Shown here: one piece after another, positions 30,367-39,861 of the stretch | Layout: every line of letters starts with the position of its first letter | Position numbering within the stretch: position 1 is the stretch's first letter | DNA from: an uncultured Pelagibacteraceae bacterium | GTDB taxonomy: Bacteria > Pseudomonadota > Alphaproteobacteria > Pelagibacterales > Pelagibacteraceae | Assembly (NCBI GenBank): GCA_902520695.1 | Contig: CABYOT010000001.1 | Location: 171,794-235,793 of the forward strand | Reading direction: 5' to 3' | DNA: 64,000 bases | Notes under the pieces: generated by a model | Database searches by the model: none | What the model was told of the DNA's origin: nothing | Seen by the model: the letters and a program-made list of their open reading frames with translations, nothing else | Made by a program: the position numbers and the translations under genes

Positions 30367-30672
30367 CTACCAACTCGATTTTACCATACCAGGAATTTTG
30401 CCCTCTAACCCTAGTTGTCTAAGTGCAATTCTTGATATTTTTAATTTACGATAAACTCCATGAGGTCTACCTGTTATCTGACATCTGTTTCTTACTCTTA
30501 TTTTTGCAGAATTTCTCGGTAATTTTGAGAGTTTCTGCTGTGCTTTGAATCTTTCTTCAAGTGTTAATTTTTTATTCATTATTATTTTTTTAAGATTATT
30601 TCTTTTTTTAAAAAATTTTTCAGCCAATTTAATTCTTTTATTATTCTTGTTAATCGCACTTTGTTTAGCCAT
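30367..30672 (-). CDS. rpsN: 30S ribosomal protein S14
   Basis: uS14 of the long, zinc-free (C-minus) type: 101 aa with a single cysteine in [20 protein letters not shown] instead of the two CxxC pairs. Ends in the canonical [14 protein letters not shown]. The long form is typical of alphaproteobacteria. Confidence 0.97.
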   Translation of the reverse strand: MAKQSAINKNNKRIKLAEKFFKKRNNLKKIIMNKKLTLEERFKAQQKLSKLPRNSAKIRVRNRCQITGRPHGVYRKLKISRIALRQLGLEGKIPGMVKSSW

Positions 30673-31226
30673 TAGTTATCCCTGCTTTCTTTAAATGGAA
30701 AATTTAATTTTTTCAAAAGTTCATAACTGTGTTTTTTATCCATCGCTTTAATTACAATCGTGATATCTAAACCCCTAATTTTATCTACCTTATCAAAGTT
30801 TACCTCTGGAAAAATTATCTGTTCTTTTATCCCAAAAGTATAATTACCAAATTTATCAAATCCTTTTGAATTTAATCCTCTAAAATCTTTAATTCTTGGT
30901 AGTGCTATATTTACTAGTCTATCAATAAATTCGTACATTTTATTTTTTCTTAATGTTACCTTGAGCCCTGAATTTGTATTTTTTCTTGTTTTAAAATTAG
31001 CTATGGATTTTCTAAATTTTGTAATTATTGGTTTTTGACCAGTAATACTGGCCAGATCTTCTAGACAAGAGTTAACAATCTTACTATCATTACCGTCTAA
31101 TCCTAAACCCATATTTAAAACAATCTTTTCAATTCTAGGACCCATATATAAATTTTTATAACCAAACATTTCTTTTAGGCTCGGATTAATTTCTTTGATT
31201 AATATTGTTTTTAGTCTTGGTTGCAT
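30672..31226 (-). CDS. rplE: 50S ribosomal protein L5
   Basis: uL5 (184 aa), 5S rRNA and P-site tRNA contact. [33 protein letters not shown] and the late [19 protein letters not shown] are typical. One-base overlaps with rplX and rpsN suggest tight coupling. Confidence 0.97.
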   Translation of the reverse strand: MQPRLKTILIKEINPSLKEMFGYKNLYMGPRIEKIVLNMGLGLDGNDSKIVNSCLEDLASITGQKPIITKFRKSIANFKTRKNTNSGLKVTLRKNKMYEFIDRLVNIALPRIKDFRGLNSKGFDKFGNYTFGIKEQIIFPEVNFDKVDKIRGLDITIVIKAMDKKHSYELLKKLNFPFKESRDN

Positions 31227-31465
31227 TATTTTTTAGCCTCTACTTTTTTTTTGTTTTCAATTTCTTGTAAGTTTGAAATATGAATAAAGTTTTCTTTTGA
31301 AACTATCCCACCTTTTTTTTCTTTAGTAGTCTTTACATGTCTTTTAACAATGTTTATCCCCTTTATTTTTGCTCTATTATTTTTCCTATCAATTTCTATA
31401 ACTTCACCTTCTTTTTTTTTATCTTTTCCAGTCAAAATTTTTACCTTCATTCCTTTTTTAATCAT
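31226..31465 (-). CDS. rplX: 50S ribosomal protein L24
   Basis: uL24 with a KOW motif: [20 protein letters not shown] then [10 protein letters not shown]. At 79 aa it is clearly shorter than the usual 100-105 residues. The C-terminal part after the KOW domain is reduced to a Lys-rich tail, a sign of protein trimming in this lineage. Confidence 0.94.
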   Translation of the reverse strand: MIKKGMKVKILTGKDKKKEGEVIEIDRKNNRAKIKGINIVKRHVKTTKEKKGGIVSKENFIHISNLQEIENKKKVEAKK

Positions 31466-31833
31466 TACAAAACCTCAGGTGCTAATGAAATAATTTTCAT
31501 CTGTCCTCTATTTCTAAGTTCCCTAGTAACAGGTCCAAAAATTCTAGTTCCCATGGGTTCACCTTTTTCATCTGTCAAAACTGCAGCATTATTATCAAAT
31601 TTAACTTTAGATCCATCATTTCTATGTATACCTTTTTTTACTCTTACAACTACAGCTTTATGGACAGAGCCTTTTTTAACTTTACCCTTTGGTAAAGCCT
31701 CCTTTACAGCAACTACAATTATGTCACCAATGCTAGCATATCTTCTTTTAGATCCACCCAAGACTTTAATACATTCTATTTTTTTTGCTCCAGTATTATC
31801 AGCCACCATTAATTCTGTTTGGACCTGTATCAT
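31465..31833 (-). CDS. rplN: 50S ribosomal protein L14
   Basis: uL14 (122 aa). [20 protein letters not shown] and [20 protein letters not shown] are diagnostic; the end [16 protein letters not shown] is conserved. Its ATG overlaps the rpsQ stop by 4 bases. Confidence 0.98.
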   Translation of the reverse strand: MIQVQTELMVADNTGAKKIECIKVLGGSKRRYASIGDIIVVAVKEALPKGKVKKGSVHKAVVVRVKKGIHRNDGSKVKFDNNAAVLTDEKGEPMGTRIFGPVTRELRNRGQMKIISLAPEVL

Positions 31834-32066
31834 TTTTTTTCTCCTATAACCTCAAATTTTTTATTTTTTGAGTATGGTCTACTCTCTCTAATAGTCACCT
31901 TGTCGCCAAATTTGAACTTATTTTCCTCGTCATGTGCGTTATATTTCTTTCGTGCTTTCATTACTTTTTTTAAAACTGGATGTTGATATTTTCTTTCAAC
32001 TAACACTGTTACTGTTTTATTTGGTTTGTCACTTACTACTATTCCGTTTAAAATTTTCTTAGGCAT
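31830..32066 (-). CDS. rpsQ: 30S ribosomal protein S17
   Basis: uS17 (78 aa), an OB-fold primary 16S binder. [20 protein letters not shown] and [20 protein letters not shown] are the characteristic halves. It overlaps rpmC by 8 bp upstream and rplN by 4 bp downstream. Confidence 0.97.
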   Translation of the reverse strand: MPKKILNGIVVSDKPNKTVTVLVERKYQHPVLKKVMKARKKYNAHDEENKFKFGDKVTIRESRPYSKNKKFEVIGEKK

Positions 32067-32247
32067 TTTTAACCTCTATTAATGTTTTTAACCTTGCAAT
32101 ATTTTTTTTTAAATCTTTAATTTTTGATGGGCTTTTAATTTGTCCGTTGACTTTTTGAAATCTAAAATTGAATAAATCTTTCTTATACTTTGTTAAATTT
32201 TCTAACATTTGTTGTTTAGTTAATTTTTTAATTTCTTTTTTTTTCAT
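32059..32247 (-). CDS. rpmC: 50S ribosomal protein L29
   Basis: uL29 (62 aa), a two-helix protein at the exit tunnel. [20 protein letters not shown] followed by [12 protein letters not shown] is the family pattern. Fits exactly between rplP and rpsQ as in other S10 operons. Confidence 0.95.
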   Translation of the reverse strand: MKKKEIKKLTKQQMLENLTKYKKDLFNFRFQKVNGQIKSPSKIKDLKKNIARLKTLIEVKNA

Positions 32248-32248
32248 T

Positions 32249-32656
32249 TTATATTCTTTTTATAAATTTACATTTAATAGGTAATTTTGCAGATGCTTTA
32301 TATAATGCCTCTCTAGCAATTTGCTCTGAAACACCATCAACTTCAAATAATATTCTTCCTGGTTTTACTCTGCATGCCCAAAATTCAGGTGAGCCTTTTC
32401 CTTTTCCCATTCTAACTTCTGTTGGTTTTTTTGAAACAGGAATATTAGGGAACATTCTTGTCCATACTCTCCCTTGTCTTTTCATATGCCTAGTTAAAGC
32501 TACTCTTGCAGCTTCTATTTGTCTTGAAATAATTCTTTCTGGTTGTATAGCTTTTAGTCCAAATGAACCATAATTCATAATATTACATCTGGATGCATTT
32601 CCATGTATTCGTCCCTTATGAGCTTTTCTAAATTTTGTTCTTGTTGGCTGTAACAT
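32249..32656 (-). CDS. rplP: 50S ribosomal protein L16
   Basis: uL16 (135 aa). [20 protein letters not shown] opens it. [20 protein letters not shown] and [20 protein letters not shown] form the 23S- and tRNA-contacting core. Confidence 0.98.
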   Translation of the reverse strand: MLQPTRTKFRKAHKGRIHGNASRCNIMNYGSFGLKAIQPERIISRQIEAARVALTRHMKRQGRVWTRMFPNIPVSKKPTEVRMGKGKGSPEFWACRVKPGRILFEVDGVSEQIAREALYKASAKLPIKCKFIKRI

Positions 32657-32661
32657 TATTT

Positions 32662-33321
32662 TTAAGCTTTATTCCTTTCTTGGCTGAATTCTCTAGTAAA
32701 GATTTCTCCTTTATATATCCAAATTTTAATTCCTATTATTCCATATGTAGTTAAAGCTTCTGCCTCAGAATAATCAATATCTGCTCTAAGGGTGTGTGAT
32801 GGTATACTTCCTTCTCTTAACCACTCTGTTCTCGCAATTTCGTTACCACCTAATCTACCACTAATTGAAACTTTTATTCCTTTGGCGCCAAGTCTCAGAG
32901 CTGACTGCATTGCTCTTTTCATTGCTCTTCTGTAGGAAACTCTTTTAACTAATTGCTGAGCGATATTTTCTGCTACTAAATAACTATTGGTTTCTGGTTT
33001 TTTAACTTCTTTAATATTTAAAACAACTTCATTAGAAGTTAATTTTGATAAATTTCCCTTAATTTTTTCGATATCTGTTCCTTTTTTTCCAATCACAAAA
33101 CCGGGTCTAGAAGTGTAGATGGTTACAAAACATTTTTTTGTGGTTCTTTCTATCATTACTTTCGAAACACCTGAATTGACAACGTTTTTCTTTATATATT
33201 TTCTAATTTTAAAATCTTCGATTAAATTATTTCCAAAATCTTTTTTCTTAGCATACCAAACCGAATCCCAACCTCTATTGATGCCTAATCTTAAACCAAT
33301 CGGATTAACTTTTTGTCCCAT
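32662..33321 (-). CDS. rpsC: 30S ribosomal protein S3
   Basis: uS3 (219 aa). [20 protein letters not shown] opens it, with a KH domain containing [17 protein letters not shown], and the C-terminal [19 protein letters not shown]. Its first 17 bases overlap the end of rplV in another frame. Confidence 0.98.
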   Translation of the reverse strand: MGQKVNPIGLRLGINRGWDSVWYAKKKDFGNNLIEDFKIRKYIKKNVVNSGVSKVMIERTTKKCFVTIYTSRPGFVIGKKGTDIEKIKGNLSKLTSNEVVLNIKEVKKPETNSYLVAENIAQQLVKRVSYRRAMKRAMQSALRLGAKGIKVSISGRLGGNEIARTEWLREGSIPSHTLRADIDYSEAEALTTYGIIGIKIWIYKGEIFTREFSQERNKA

Positions 33322-33700
33322 GAGTCTCCATTTTATTAGTTTGTTCAGTTAAAATTATTGTTAAATTTGAGTAAGGTTTCATTATCTCTGCAGCTCTTCC
33401 CTTGGCTCTAGCTCTAAACCTCTTCATAACTATTTGTTTTCCACAATATGCTTCCTTAACTATTAATTTATCAATATCATATTGATAATTATTTTCTGCA
33501 TTAGCTATTGCTGATGAAATTGTTTTTTTAATGTCTTTTGATATTCTTTTTTCCGAAAAAGACAAATCTCTTATTGCAATGTCAACTTTTTTTCCAACAA
33601 TTGATTTTAAAATAGGAATTAATTTTCTTGTACTTGATCTTACGTTCTTGTTAATGGCTTTTACAATTTTAGTATCTATATTTTTTTTTAGCTTTGACAT
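33305..33700 (-). CDS. rplV: 50S ribosomal protein L22
   Basis: uL22 (131 aa). The core contains [20 protein letters not shown] near residue 33 and [20 protein letters not shown], the tunnel-lining hairpin region. An N-terminal extension of about 20 residues precedes the usual start of homology. Confidence 0.95.
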   Translation of the reverse strand: MSKLKKNIDTKIVKAINKNVRSSTRKLIPILKSIVGKKVDIAIRDLSFSEKRISKDIKKTISSAIANAENNYQYDIDKLIVKEAYCGKQIVMKRFRARAKGRAAEIMKPYSNLTIILTEQTNKMETHGTKS

Positions 33701-33996
33701 TATTTCTTAGCTCCTCCCTCTACTTTAGCTTTTTTATCCGCTGGGGTGTGACCAAAAAATTGTCTTGTTGGTGCAAATTCACCTAATTTGTGTCCTACCA
33801 TGTCTTCTGATATTGTAATTGGAATAAACTTTTTTCCGTTATAAATTAAAAAACTTACCCCAACAAAATCTGGTATTATAGTAGATTTTCTTGACCATGT
33901 TTTTATTGGTTTTTTTACAGAGTCATTCTTCAATTTCTCAACCTTTTTAATTAAGCTCTCCTCTACAAATGGTCCTTTCCAAATTGATCTCGCCAT
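33700..33996 (-). CDS. rpsS: 30S ribosomal protein S19
   Basis: uS19 (98 aa). [40 protein letters not shown] and [16 protein letters not shown] are all canonical. One-base overlap with rplV. Confidence 0.98.
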   Translation of the reverse strand: MARSIWKGPFVEESLIKKVEKLKNDSVKKPIKTWSRKSTIIPDFVGVSFLIYNGKKFIPITISEDMVGHKLGEFAPTRQFFGHTPADKKAKVEGGAKK

Positions 33997-33999
33997 AAT

Positions 34000-34833
34000 T
34001 TATGCTCTTTTTTTCTTCCTTCTTCTTATTATAAATTTATCTGTTCTTTTGTTATCTCTTGTTTTCAATCCTTTTGCTGATTGGCCTGTAGGAGATACAG
34101 GGTGCCTTCCACCTGCTGATTTACCTTCACCACCTCCATGAGGGTGATCGACTGGATTTTTTACTACACCTCTTGTATGTGGTCTAATTCCTAACCATCT
34201 TGATCTTCCTGCTTTACCTATCTTAATATTTTTTTGGTCAGGGTTTGATAAAACTCCAATAGTAGCCATTGAATTAGAATTTATTTTTCTAACTTCTCCT
34301 GATATCATTTTTACTATTGAATAATTTCCATCTATACCTGATATAGAAACTGAAGTTCCCGCTGATCTAGCTATTTTACCTCCACCACCTGGATTGATCT
34401 CTACATTGTGAATATCAATACCAACAGGTATATCTTTTAAAGGCAAACAATTTCCAATTTTTATTTCTGAATTTGATCCATTCTGAACTTTGTCACCAAT
34501 TTTAATATCTTTTGGAGCTAAATAATAGAATCTTTCACCATCATCAAATTTAACAAGCATTATATGACATGATCTATTTGGATCATATTCAATTCTCTCT
34601 ACCTCAGCCATTGAACTCATTTTTTTTCTGTAGAAATCTATTTTTCTATATTTGTGCTTGTGACCTCCACCATGGTTTCTTGAGGTTATTCTTCCGTAAT
34701 TATTTCTTCCTTTTGATGCATTATTTGCAGATGTAAGTGCTTTAAAAGGTTTGCCTTTCCATAGACCCTCTCTACTTACAAGAATGGTCCCTCTTGTTGA
34801 CTTAGTGTATGGTTTAAATGTTTTTAATGCCAT
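34000..34833 (-). CDS. rplB: 50S ribosomal protein L2
   Basis: uL2 (277 aa), needed for subunit association and peptidyl transfer. GRNNYGRITSRNHGGGHKHK opens the RNA-binding domain, and NPVDHPHGGGEGKSAGGRHP contains the conserved histidine loop near the peptidyl transferase centre. Basic tail RRRKKKRA. Confidence 0.98.
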   Translation of the reverse strand: MALKTFKPYTKSTRGTILVSREGLWKGKPFKALTSANNASKGRNNYGRITSRNHGGGHKHKYRKIDFYRKKMSSMAEVERIEYDPNRSCHIMLVKFDDGERFYYLAPKDIKIGDKVQNGSNSEIKIGNCLPLKDIPVGIDIHNVEINPGGGGKIARSAGTSVSISGIDGNYSIVKMISGEVRKINSNSMATIGVLSNPDQKNIKIGKAGRSRWLGIRPHTRGVVKNPVDHPHGGGEGKSAGGRHPVSPTGQSAKGLKTRDNKRTDKFIIRRRKKKRA

Positions 34834-34837
34834 TAAT

Positions 34838-35131
34838 TTAAATTCCTGTTGTTAGATCTATATTTTGACCTTTTTTAAGAGTTATTATTGCTTTTTTATA
34901 TCCCTTAACTCTAACTTTTTTACCTCTAGTTACTTTAATTCTTGTTTTTTTATTTATAATATTAACCTTCGTAACATTCACTTTAAAAATTTTTTCAATA
35001 TTAGTTTTTAAGTTTTTTTTGTTAGCTTTACCATTTACCTTGAATATGATTTTATTTTGTTCTGAAAGATTAGTTGATTTTTCAGTTACTACAGGTGATA
35101 TTATTTTATCGTACAAATGTATTTTTTCCAT
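34838..35131 (-). CDS. rplW: 50S ribosomal protein L23
   Basis: uL23 (97 aa), docking site for trigger factor and SRP. DKIISPVVTEKSTNLSEQNK and GKKVRVKGYKKAIITLKKGQ are the characteristic N and C parts. Confidence 0.96.
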   Translation of the reverse strand: MEKIHLYDKIISPVVTEKSTNLSEQNKIIFKVNGKANKKNLKTNIEKIFKVNVTKVNIINKKTRIKVTRGKKVRVKGYKKAIITLKKGQNIDLTTGI

Positions 35132-35133
35132 GA

Positions 35134-35754
35134 TTAATATCTTTTTTCCAGCTCTTTAATTGATGTTTCGGTAAATATTACTTTTTTAAACTTAGCTAAA
35201 TCGTATGCACTAAAGTGGTTAACGTCAGTAATTTTTACATTGGGAATATTTTTAACAGATTTAAAGATATTATCTTTTGATTTTTTATCGGCAATTATTA
35301 TTGAATTTTTAGCTTCAAACTTTATTAATATATTGTTCATTTCTTTAGTTTTTAAAATTTGCTTTTCAAAGTCATTAAAAATTATTAAATCTTTTAAATT
35401 GTTTTTTTTAGTAATCAGTGAAGCAATACTCAATCTTTTTTCACTTTTATTAAGTTTTCTTTTTTTATAATTTAATTCACCTTTAGGACCGTGAGCTATA
35501 CCACCTCCCACAAATATAGGGGCTTTTTTACTCGCATGTCTCGCATTTCCTGTGCCTTTTTGAGCATAAATCTTTGACGTTGATCCTGTAATTTCATTTT
35601 TTTGTTTAGTTTTTGCTTTTCTGCCCTTGTAATTTGCATTTGTTTTGTACAAAACATTGCTAACAAGTTTATCATTTATTTCAGCATCAATTATTTTATC
35701 AGATATCTCAATAGACACTTTTTTACCTTCTAAATTTAATTTATCTATTTTCAT
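35134..35754 (-). CDS. rplD: 50S ribosomal protein L4
   Basis: uL4 (206 aa), in E. coli also the S10 operon regulator. The exit-tunnel loop is seen around KIYAQKGTGNARHASKKAPI and FVGGGIAHGPKGELNYKKRK. Because rpsJ is preceded by only 2 bp, the classical S10 leader target of L4 is not present. Confidence 0.96.
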   Translation of the reverse strand: MKIDKLNLEGKKVSIEISDKIIDAEINDKLVSNVLYKTNANYKGRKAKTKQKNEITGSTSKIYAQKGTGNARHASKKAPIFVGGGIAHGPKGELNYKKRKLNKSEKRLSIASLITKKNNLKDLIIFNDFEKQILKTKEMNNILIKFEAKNSIIIADKKSKDNIFKSVKNIPNVKITDVNHFSAYDLAKFKKVIFTETSIKELEKRY

Positions 35755-35757
35755 AAA

Positions 35758-36465
35758 TTATTTTTTTTTATCTTTTACTTTTTTAGATTTTTCCAAAATT
35801 TCAATTTTTTCTGGAATTGTCAGTTTGTTTGTATTTTTAACAGATTTTTTTAATAGAACTTCAGAATTTTTAGACCCAGGTATTGAACCTTTTAGGTATA
35901 TTAGATCGTTATCTAGATCAGTTTTAATAATTTCAAGATTTTGCATTGATCTCAATTTATCTCCCATATGACCTGCCATTTTTTTTCCTTTGAAAACCTT
36001 ACCGGGATCCTGGTTTTGGCCTGTTGACCCATGAGCTCTATGTGAAATAGAAACACCATGTGATGCTCTTAATCCACCAAAATTATGCCTTTTCATTGAG
36101 CCAGCAAATCCTTTTCCTATAGTTTTTGCTCTTACATCTAGAAATTTTATATCCTTAAATATTTCAATTCCAAATTCATTGCCCTCTTTGTATTCCGATA
36201 ATTCTTTTACTCTAAATTCCTTTAATATTTTTTTTGCTTCAGTATTTTTTTTTGTAAAATATCCTTTCATTGATTTTGATAATTTTGAGTTTTTAATATT
36301 GCCAAAACCAACTTGAACAGCATTATATCCTCTATTTTCCTCATTTATCAATTGGATTACCCTACCTTTTTCTACCTTTAAAACTGTAACGGGTACAGAC
36401 TGTCCAGTTTTAAAGAATTCTCTAGTCATACCGATTTTTTTTCCAATAAGGCTTATTTCGCTCAT
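35758..36465 (-). CDS. rplC: 50S ribosomal protein L3
   Basis: uL3 (235 aa). GLRASHGVSISHRAHGSTGQ then NQDPGKVFKGKKMAGHMG is the signature, including the glutamine methylated by PrmB in other bacteria. A Lys-rich C-terminal tail of about 25 residues extends beyond the usual ~209 aa length. Confidence 0.97.
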   Translation of the reverse strand: MSEISLIGKKIGMTREFFKTGQSVPVTVLKVEKGRVIQLINEENRGYNAVQVGFGNIKNSKLSKSMKGYFTKKNTEAKKILKEFRVKELSEYKEGNEFGIEIFKDIKFLDVRAKTIGKGFAGSMKRHNFGGLRASHGVSISHRAHGSTGQNQDPGKVFKGKKMAGHMGDKLRSMQNLEIIKTDLDNDLIYLKGSIPGSKNSEVLLKKSVKNTNKLTIPEKIEILEKSKKVKDKKK

Positions 36466-36773
36466 TAAATTTTAATCTCCACATCTACACCTGATGCCAA
36501 ATCCAATTTCATTAGTGCTTCGACTGTGGCTGGCGTTGGTTCTATAATATCAATTAATCTTTTATGGGTTCTTGTCTCAAACTGTTCTCTACTTTTTTTA
36601 TCAATATGTGGTGATCTTAAAACTGTATATCTTTCTTTTTTTGTAGGAAGAGGTATAGGTCCTTTAATATTAGCACCTGTTCTTTTGACTGTATTGACAA
36701 TTTCTGCGGTAGACTGATCAAGTACTTTGTTGTCATACGCTCTAAGTTTAATTCTTATATTTTGTTTTTCCAT
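36465..36773 (-). CDS. rpsJ: 30S ribosomal protein S10
   Basis: uS10 (102 aa), also the NusE antitermination factor. [20 protein letters not shown] and [20 protein letters not shown] are diagnostic. Only 2 bp separate it from fusA, so tuf, which usually lies here, has moved to the rpo operon side (51 kb). Confidence 0.98.
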   Translation of the reverse strand: MEKQNIRIKLRAYDNKVLDQSTAEIVNTVKRTGANIKGPIPLPTKKERYTVLRSPHIDKKSREQFETRTHKRLIDIIEPTPATVEALMKLDLASGVDVEIKI

Positions 36774-36775
36774 AA

Positions 36776-38851
36776 TTAACCTGTCTTTTTTGTTACTTCG
36801 TCTTGTACATTTTGTGGAACTTTATCATAATGATCAAAAAACATTGAATATTGTGCTCTTCCTTGTGACATTGATCTCAAATTATTTATATATCCAAACA
36901 TGTTTGCTAGAGGAACCATTGCAGTTATTACTGTAGCGTTACCTCTTTGCTCTTGAGTATTTATTTGTCCACGTCTACTATTTAAGTCTCCTATTACATC
37001 GCCCATATAATCCTCAGGTGTTACAACTTCAACTCTCATAATTGGTTCTAATAATTTTAGTGTTGCTTTAGTACAAGCTTCTTTAAAGCATTGTCTTGAA
37101 GCTAACTCAAAAGCTAAAACGCTTGAGTCAACATCGTGATGCAATCCATCAACTATTGTAACTTTATAATCTATAAGTGGAAATCCTGCTAAAATACCTC
37201 CATCAGCAATAGTTTCTACTCCTTTTTCAACACCTGGTATAAATTCTTTCGGTATTGCACCACCTTTAATTTTACTTTCTATTTCTCTACCTTTTCCAGG
37301 CTCTAAAGGTTCTACTGCGAGTTTAACTCGAGCAAATTGACCAGCACCACCACTCTGTTTTTTATGAGTATAATCATTTTCTGCAGCAGAAAGTATAGTT
37401 TCTCTATATGCAACTTGAGGTGCTCCTACGTTTGCCTCAACTTTAAATTCTCTTTTCATTCTATCGACAATTATATCAAGGTGCAATTCTCCCATTCCTT
37501 TAATAATTGTTTGACCCGACTCTTCGTCGGAAGTAACCCTAAATGATGGATCTTCTTTAGCCAATCTACCTAAAGCTTCACCCATTTTTTCTTGATCAGC
37601 TTTAGTTTTTGGTTCAACTGCAATTTCTATAACTGGATCAGGAAATTCCATCGGCTCAAGTAAAACAGGCATTTCCTTATTTGCAAGTGTATGTCCTGTA
37701 ATAGTATTTTTTAAACCAGCTAATGCAACTATATCGCCCGCATTTGCCTCTTTTATATCTTCTCTAGAATTAGCGTGCATCAAAAGCATACGCCCAACTC
37801 TTTCTTCTTTATCCTTAGAAGTATTATAAATTCCAGTTCCAGATTTTACTGTTCCTGAATAAATTCTTATAAATGTTAAACTCCCAACAAATGGATCATT
37901 TGCAACTTTAAAAGCAAGTGCAGAGAATGGAGCACTGTCCTCGAATTTCATTTCTATCTCATCATCTGAACCTGGTTTAGTTCCTTTAATTAACCCGATA
38001 TCTTTAGGACTAGGCAAGTAGTTAACCACTGCATCTAGAAGTGGTTGAACACCCTTATTCTTAAAAGCAGAACCAGTTAAAACCGGGACAAAATCAAAGC
38101 CCAAACATCCTTTTCTAATACATCTAATTAAATTCTCCTCTGATATATCATTACCAGAAAGATATTCCTCCATTAGCTTTTCATCTTGCTCAACAGCTGT
38201 TTCAACTAACTCTTGTCTATATTTATTTGAAATTTCTTTTAGGTCTTCAGGTATGTCTGTTAATTCCCAGGCGGCACCAAGATCCTCATTTTTCCACACA
38301 ACTGCTTTCATTTTAATTAAATCTACAACACCTTTTAATGAAGCCTCTACTCCAATCGGAACCTGCATTACTAGAGGTTTGGCTCCAAGACGATCTTTAA
38401 TCATACCTACGCATCTAAAAAAGTCTGCTCCAGTTCTATCCAATTTATTCACAAAACAAATTCTTGGGACTTTGTATTTGTCAGCCTGTCTCCATACGGT
38501 TTCAGATTGTGGTTCGACACCAGCTACTCCATCAAATACAGCAACAGCTCCATCAAGAACCTTTAATGATCTTTCAACTTCAATAGTGAAATCGACATGT
38601 CCAGGAGTATCTATAATATTTATTCTATGATCATTCCAAAAACAAGTAGTTGCTGCAGAAGTGATGGTAATACCTCTCTCCTGTTCTTGCTCCATCCAGT
38701 CCATAGTAGCTGCTCCATCATGCACTTCTCCTATTTTGTGACTTTTACCTGTATAATAGAGAATTCTTTCAGTGGTTGTAGTTTTGCCAGCATCAATATG
38801 TGCCATTATACCAATATTTCTGTATTTATCTAATGTGTGTGTTCTTGACAT
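36776..38851 (-). CDS. fusA: Elongation factor G
   Basis: GTPase for ribosomal translocation (691 aa). G1 is [18 protein letters not shown]3 [16 protein letters not shown] and G4 [10 protein letters not shown]. Domain IV shows [20 protein letters not shown]. Normal length; single fusA in the str cluster between rpsG and rpsJ. Confidence 0.98.
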   Translation of the reverse strand: MSRTHTLDKYRNIGIMAHIDAGKTTTTERILYYTGKSHKIGEVHDGAATMDWMEQEQERGITITSAATTCFWNDHRINIIDTPGHVDFTIEVERSLKVLDGAVAVFDGVAGVEPQSETVWRQADKYKVPRICFVNKLDRTGADFFRCVGMIKDRLGAKPLVMQVPIGVEASLKGVVDLIKMKAVVWKNEDLGAAWELTDIPEDLKEISNKYRQELVETAVEQDEKLMEEYLSGNDISEENLIRCIRKGCLGFDFVPVLTGSAFKNKGVQPLLDAVVNYLPSPKDIGLIKGTKPGSDDEIEMKFEDSAPFSALAFKVANDPFVGSLTFIRIYSGTVKSGTGIYNTSKDKEERVGRMLLMHANSREDIKEANAGDIVALAGLKNTITGHTLANKEMPVLLEPMEFPDPVIEIAVEPKTKADQEKMGEALGRLAKEDPSFRVTSDEESGQTIIKGMGELHLDIIVDRMKREFKVEANVGAPQVAYRETILSAAENDYTHKKQSGGAGQFARVKLAVEPLEPGKGREIESKIKGGAIPKEFIPGVEKGVETIADGGILAGFPLIDYKVTIVDGLHHDVDSSVLAFELASRQCFKEACTKATLKLLEPIMRVEVVTPEDYMGDVIGDLNSRRGQINTQEQRGNATVITAMVPLANMFGYINNLRSMSQGRAQYSMFFDHYDKVPQNVQDEVTKKTG

Positions 38852-38857
38852 AATTTA

Positions 38858-39328
38858 TTACCATCTAAAATGAGCAAAAGCCTTATTTGATTCTGCCATT
38901 TTGTGAGTATCTTCCTTTTTTTTTATAGCTGATCCTCTATTTTGATACGCATCATATATTTCATTAAATATTTTATCTGACATTTTTTTATCTTTACGTT
39001 TTCTAGAAGCATCAACTAACCACCTTAGTGCTAAGGCTTGCGATCTTTTTGATTTAACTTCAACAGGAACTTGATAGGTTGCACCACCCACTCTTCTAGA
39101 TCTTACTTCAACGGTAGGTCTAATGTTATTAATAGCATCATTAAAAACATTTAAAGGTTCGTCTTTTGATTTACTTTTAATTTTCTCAATTGCATCATAA
39201 ATTATTTTTTCAGCTATTGTTTTTTTTCCATCATACATTATTGAATTAATTAATTTTGGAATAATAGTAGATTTATATCTGGGATCTATTACAGTTAATT
39301 TTTTTGGAGCTTTTCTTTTTCTAGACAT
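38858..39328 (-). CDS. rpsG: 30S ribosomal protein S7
   Basis: uS7 (156 aa). MSRKRKAPKKLTVIDPRYKS opens it, and VEVRSRRVGGATYQVPVEV and the C-terminal MAESNKAFAHFRW are canonical. 2 bp after rpsL. Confidence 0.98.
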   Translation of the reverse strand: MSRKRKAPKKLTVIDPRYKSTIIPKLINSIMYDGKKTIAEKIIYDAIEKIKSKSKDEPLNVFNDAINNIRPTVEVRSRRVGGATYQVPVEVKSKRSQALALRWLVDASRKRKDKKMSDKIFNEIYDAYQNRGSAIKKKEDTHKMAESNKAFAHFRW

Positions 39329-39330
39329 TA

Positions 39331-39702
39331 TTATTTACCTTTTTTGGTTCCATACAATGAACGTCTTTGTTTTCTATTTGCAACACCTTGGGTATCTAAA
39401 TTTCCTCTTAAAATATGATATCTTACACCTGGTAAATCTTTAACTCTTCCGCCTCTTATTAAAACAACTGAGTGTTCTTGTAAATTATGTCCTTCACCTG
39501 GTATATATGCAGTCACTTCAAAACCATTGGATAACCTTACTCGAGCGACTTTTCTTAGTGCTGAGTTTGGTTTTTTTGGAGTTGTTGTATAAACTTTTAC
39601 GCACACACCTCTTTTCAAAGGTTGTTTTTGCAAAGCTGGAACTTTGTTTCTTGTGATCTGTTTATCTCTACTTTTTCTTACTAACTGGTTTATAGTCGGC
39701 AT
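39331..39702 (-). CDS. rpsL: 30S ribosomal protein S12
   Basis: uS12 (123 aa), decoding centre. [20 protein letters not shown] and [18 protein letters not shown] retain the lysines whose changes give streptomycin resistance elsewhere, so the sequence looks wild type. First gene of the superoperon, with a 159-bp upstream gap holding its promoter. Confidence 0.98.
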   Translation of the reverse strand: MPTINQLVRKSRDKQITRNKVPALQKQPLKRGVCVKVYTTTPKKPNSALRKVARVRLSNGFEVTAYIPGEGHNLQEHSVVLIRGGRVKDLPGVRYHILRGNLDTQGVANRKQRRSLYGTKKGK

Positions 39703-39861
39703 AATTAAATTTTATTAATAGTTATATTTTTGATGAAATAACTGACATGTTATTTGAGGCAGCGTTTAGTGATCTAGTCACTACATTCCAACCAAAAACA
39801 TGGCCAAAATACATTAGAAATTGTATTTGTCAAACTAAATAAAGTGAAAAAAGTATTAAAT
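39703..39861 (-). promoter_or_regulatory. Promoter and leader of the rpsL superoperon (rpoC-rpsL gap)
   Basis: This is the largest gap between the two core operons. On the minus strand a perfect TTGACA (39833-39828), 16 bp, and TATTTT (39811-39806) form a good promoter, predicting a leader of roughly 95 nt before rpsL. The leader contains an inverted repeat TAGTGA/TCACTA with a 5-nt loop at 39767-39783. No T-run follows it, so it is not an obvious terminator; it could be a leader hairpin. No terminator for rpoC was seen. Confidence 0.55.

Noticed and set aside
39767..39783. rpoC terminator hairpin
   Set aside because: It lies downstream of the predicted rpsL promoter, has only 6 bp and lacks a T-run; better viewed as part of the rpsL leader.
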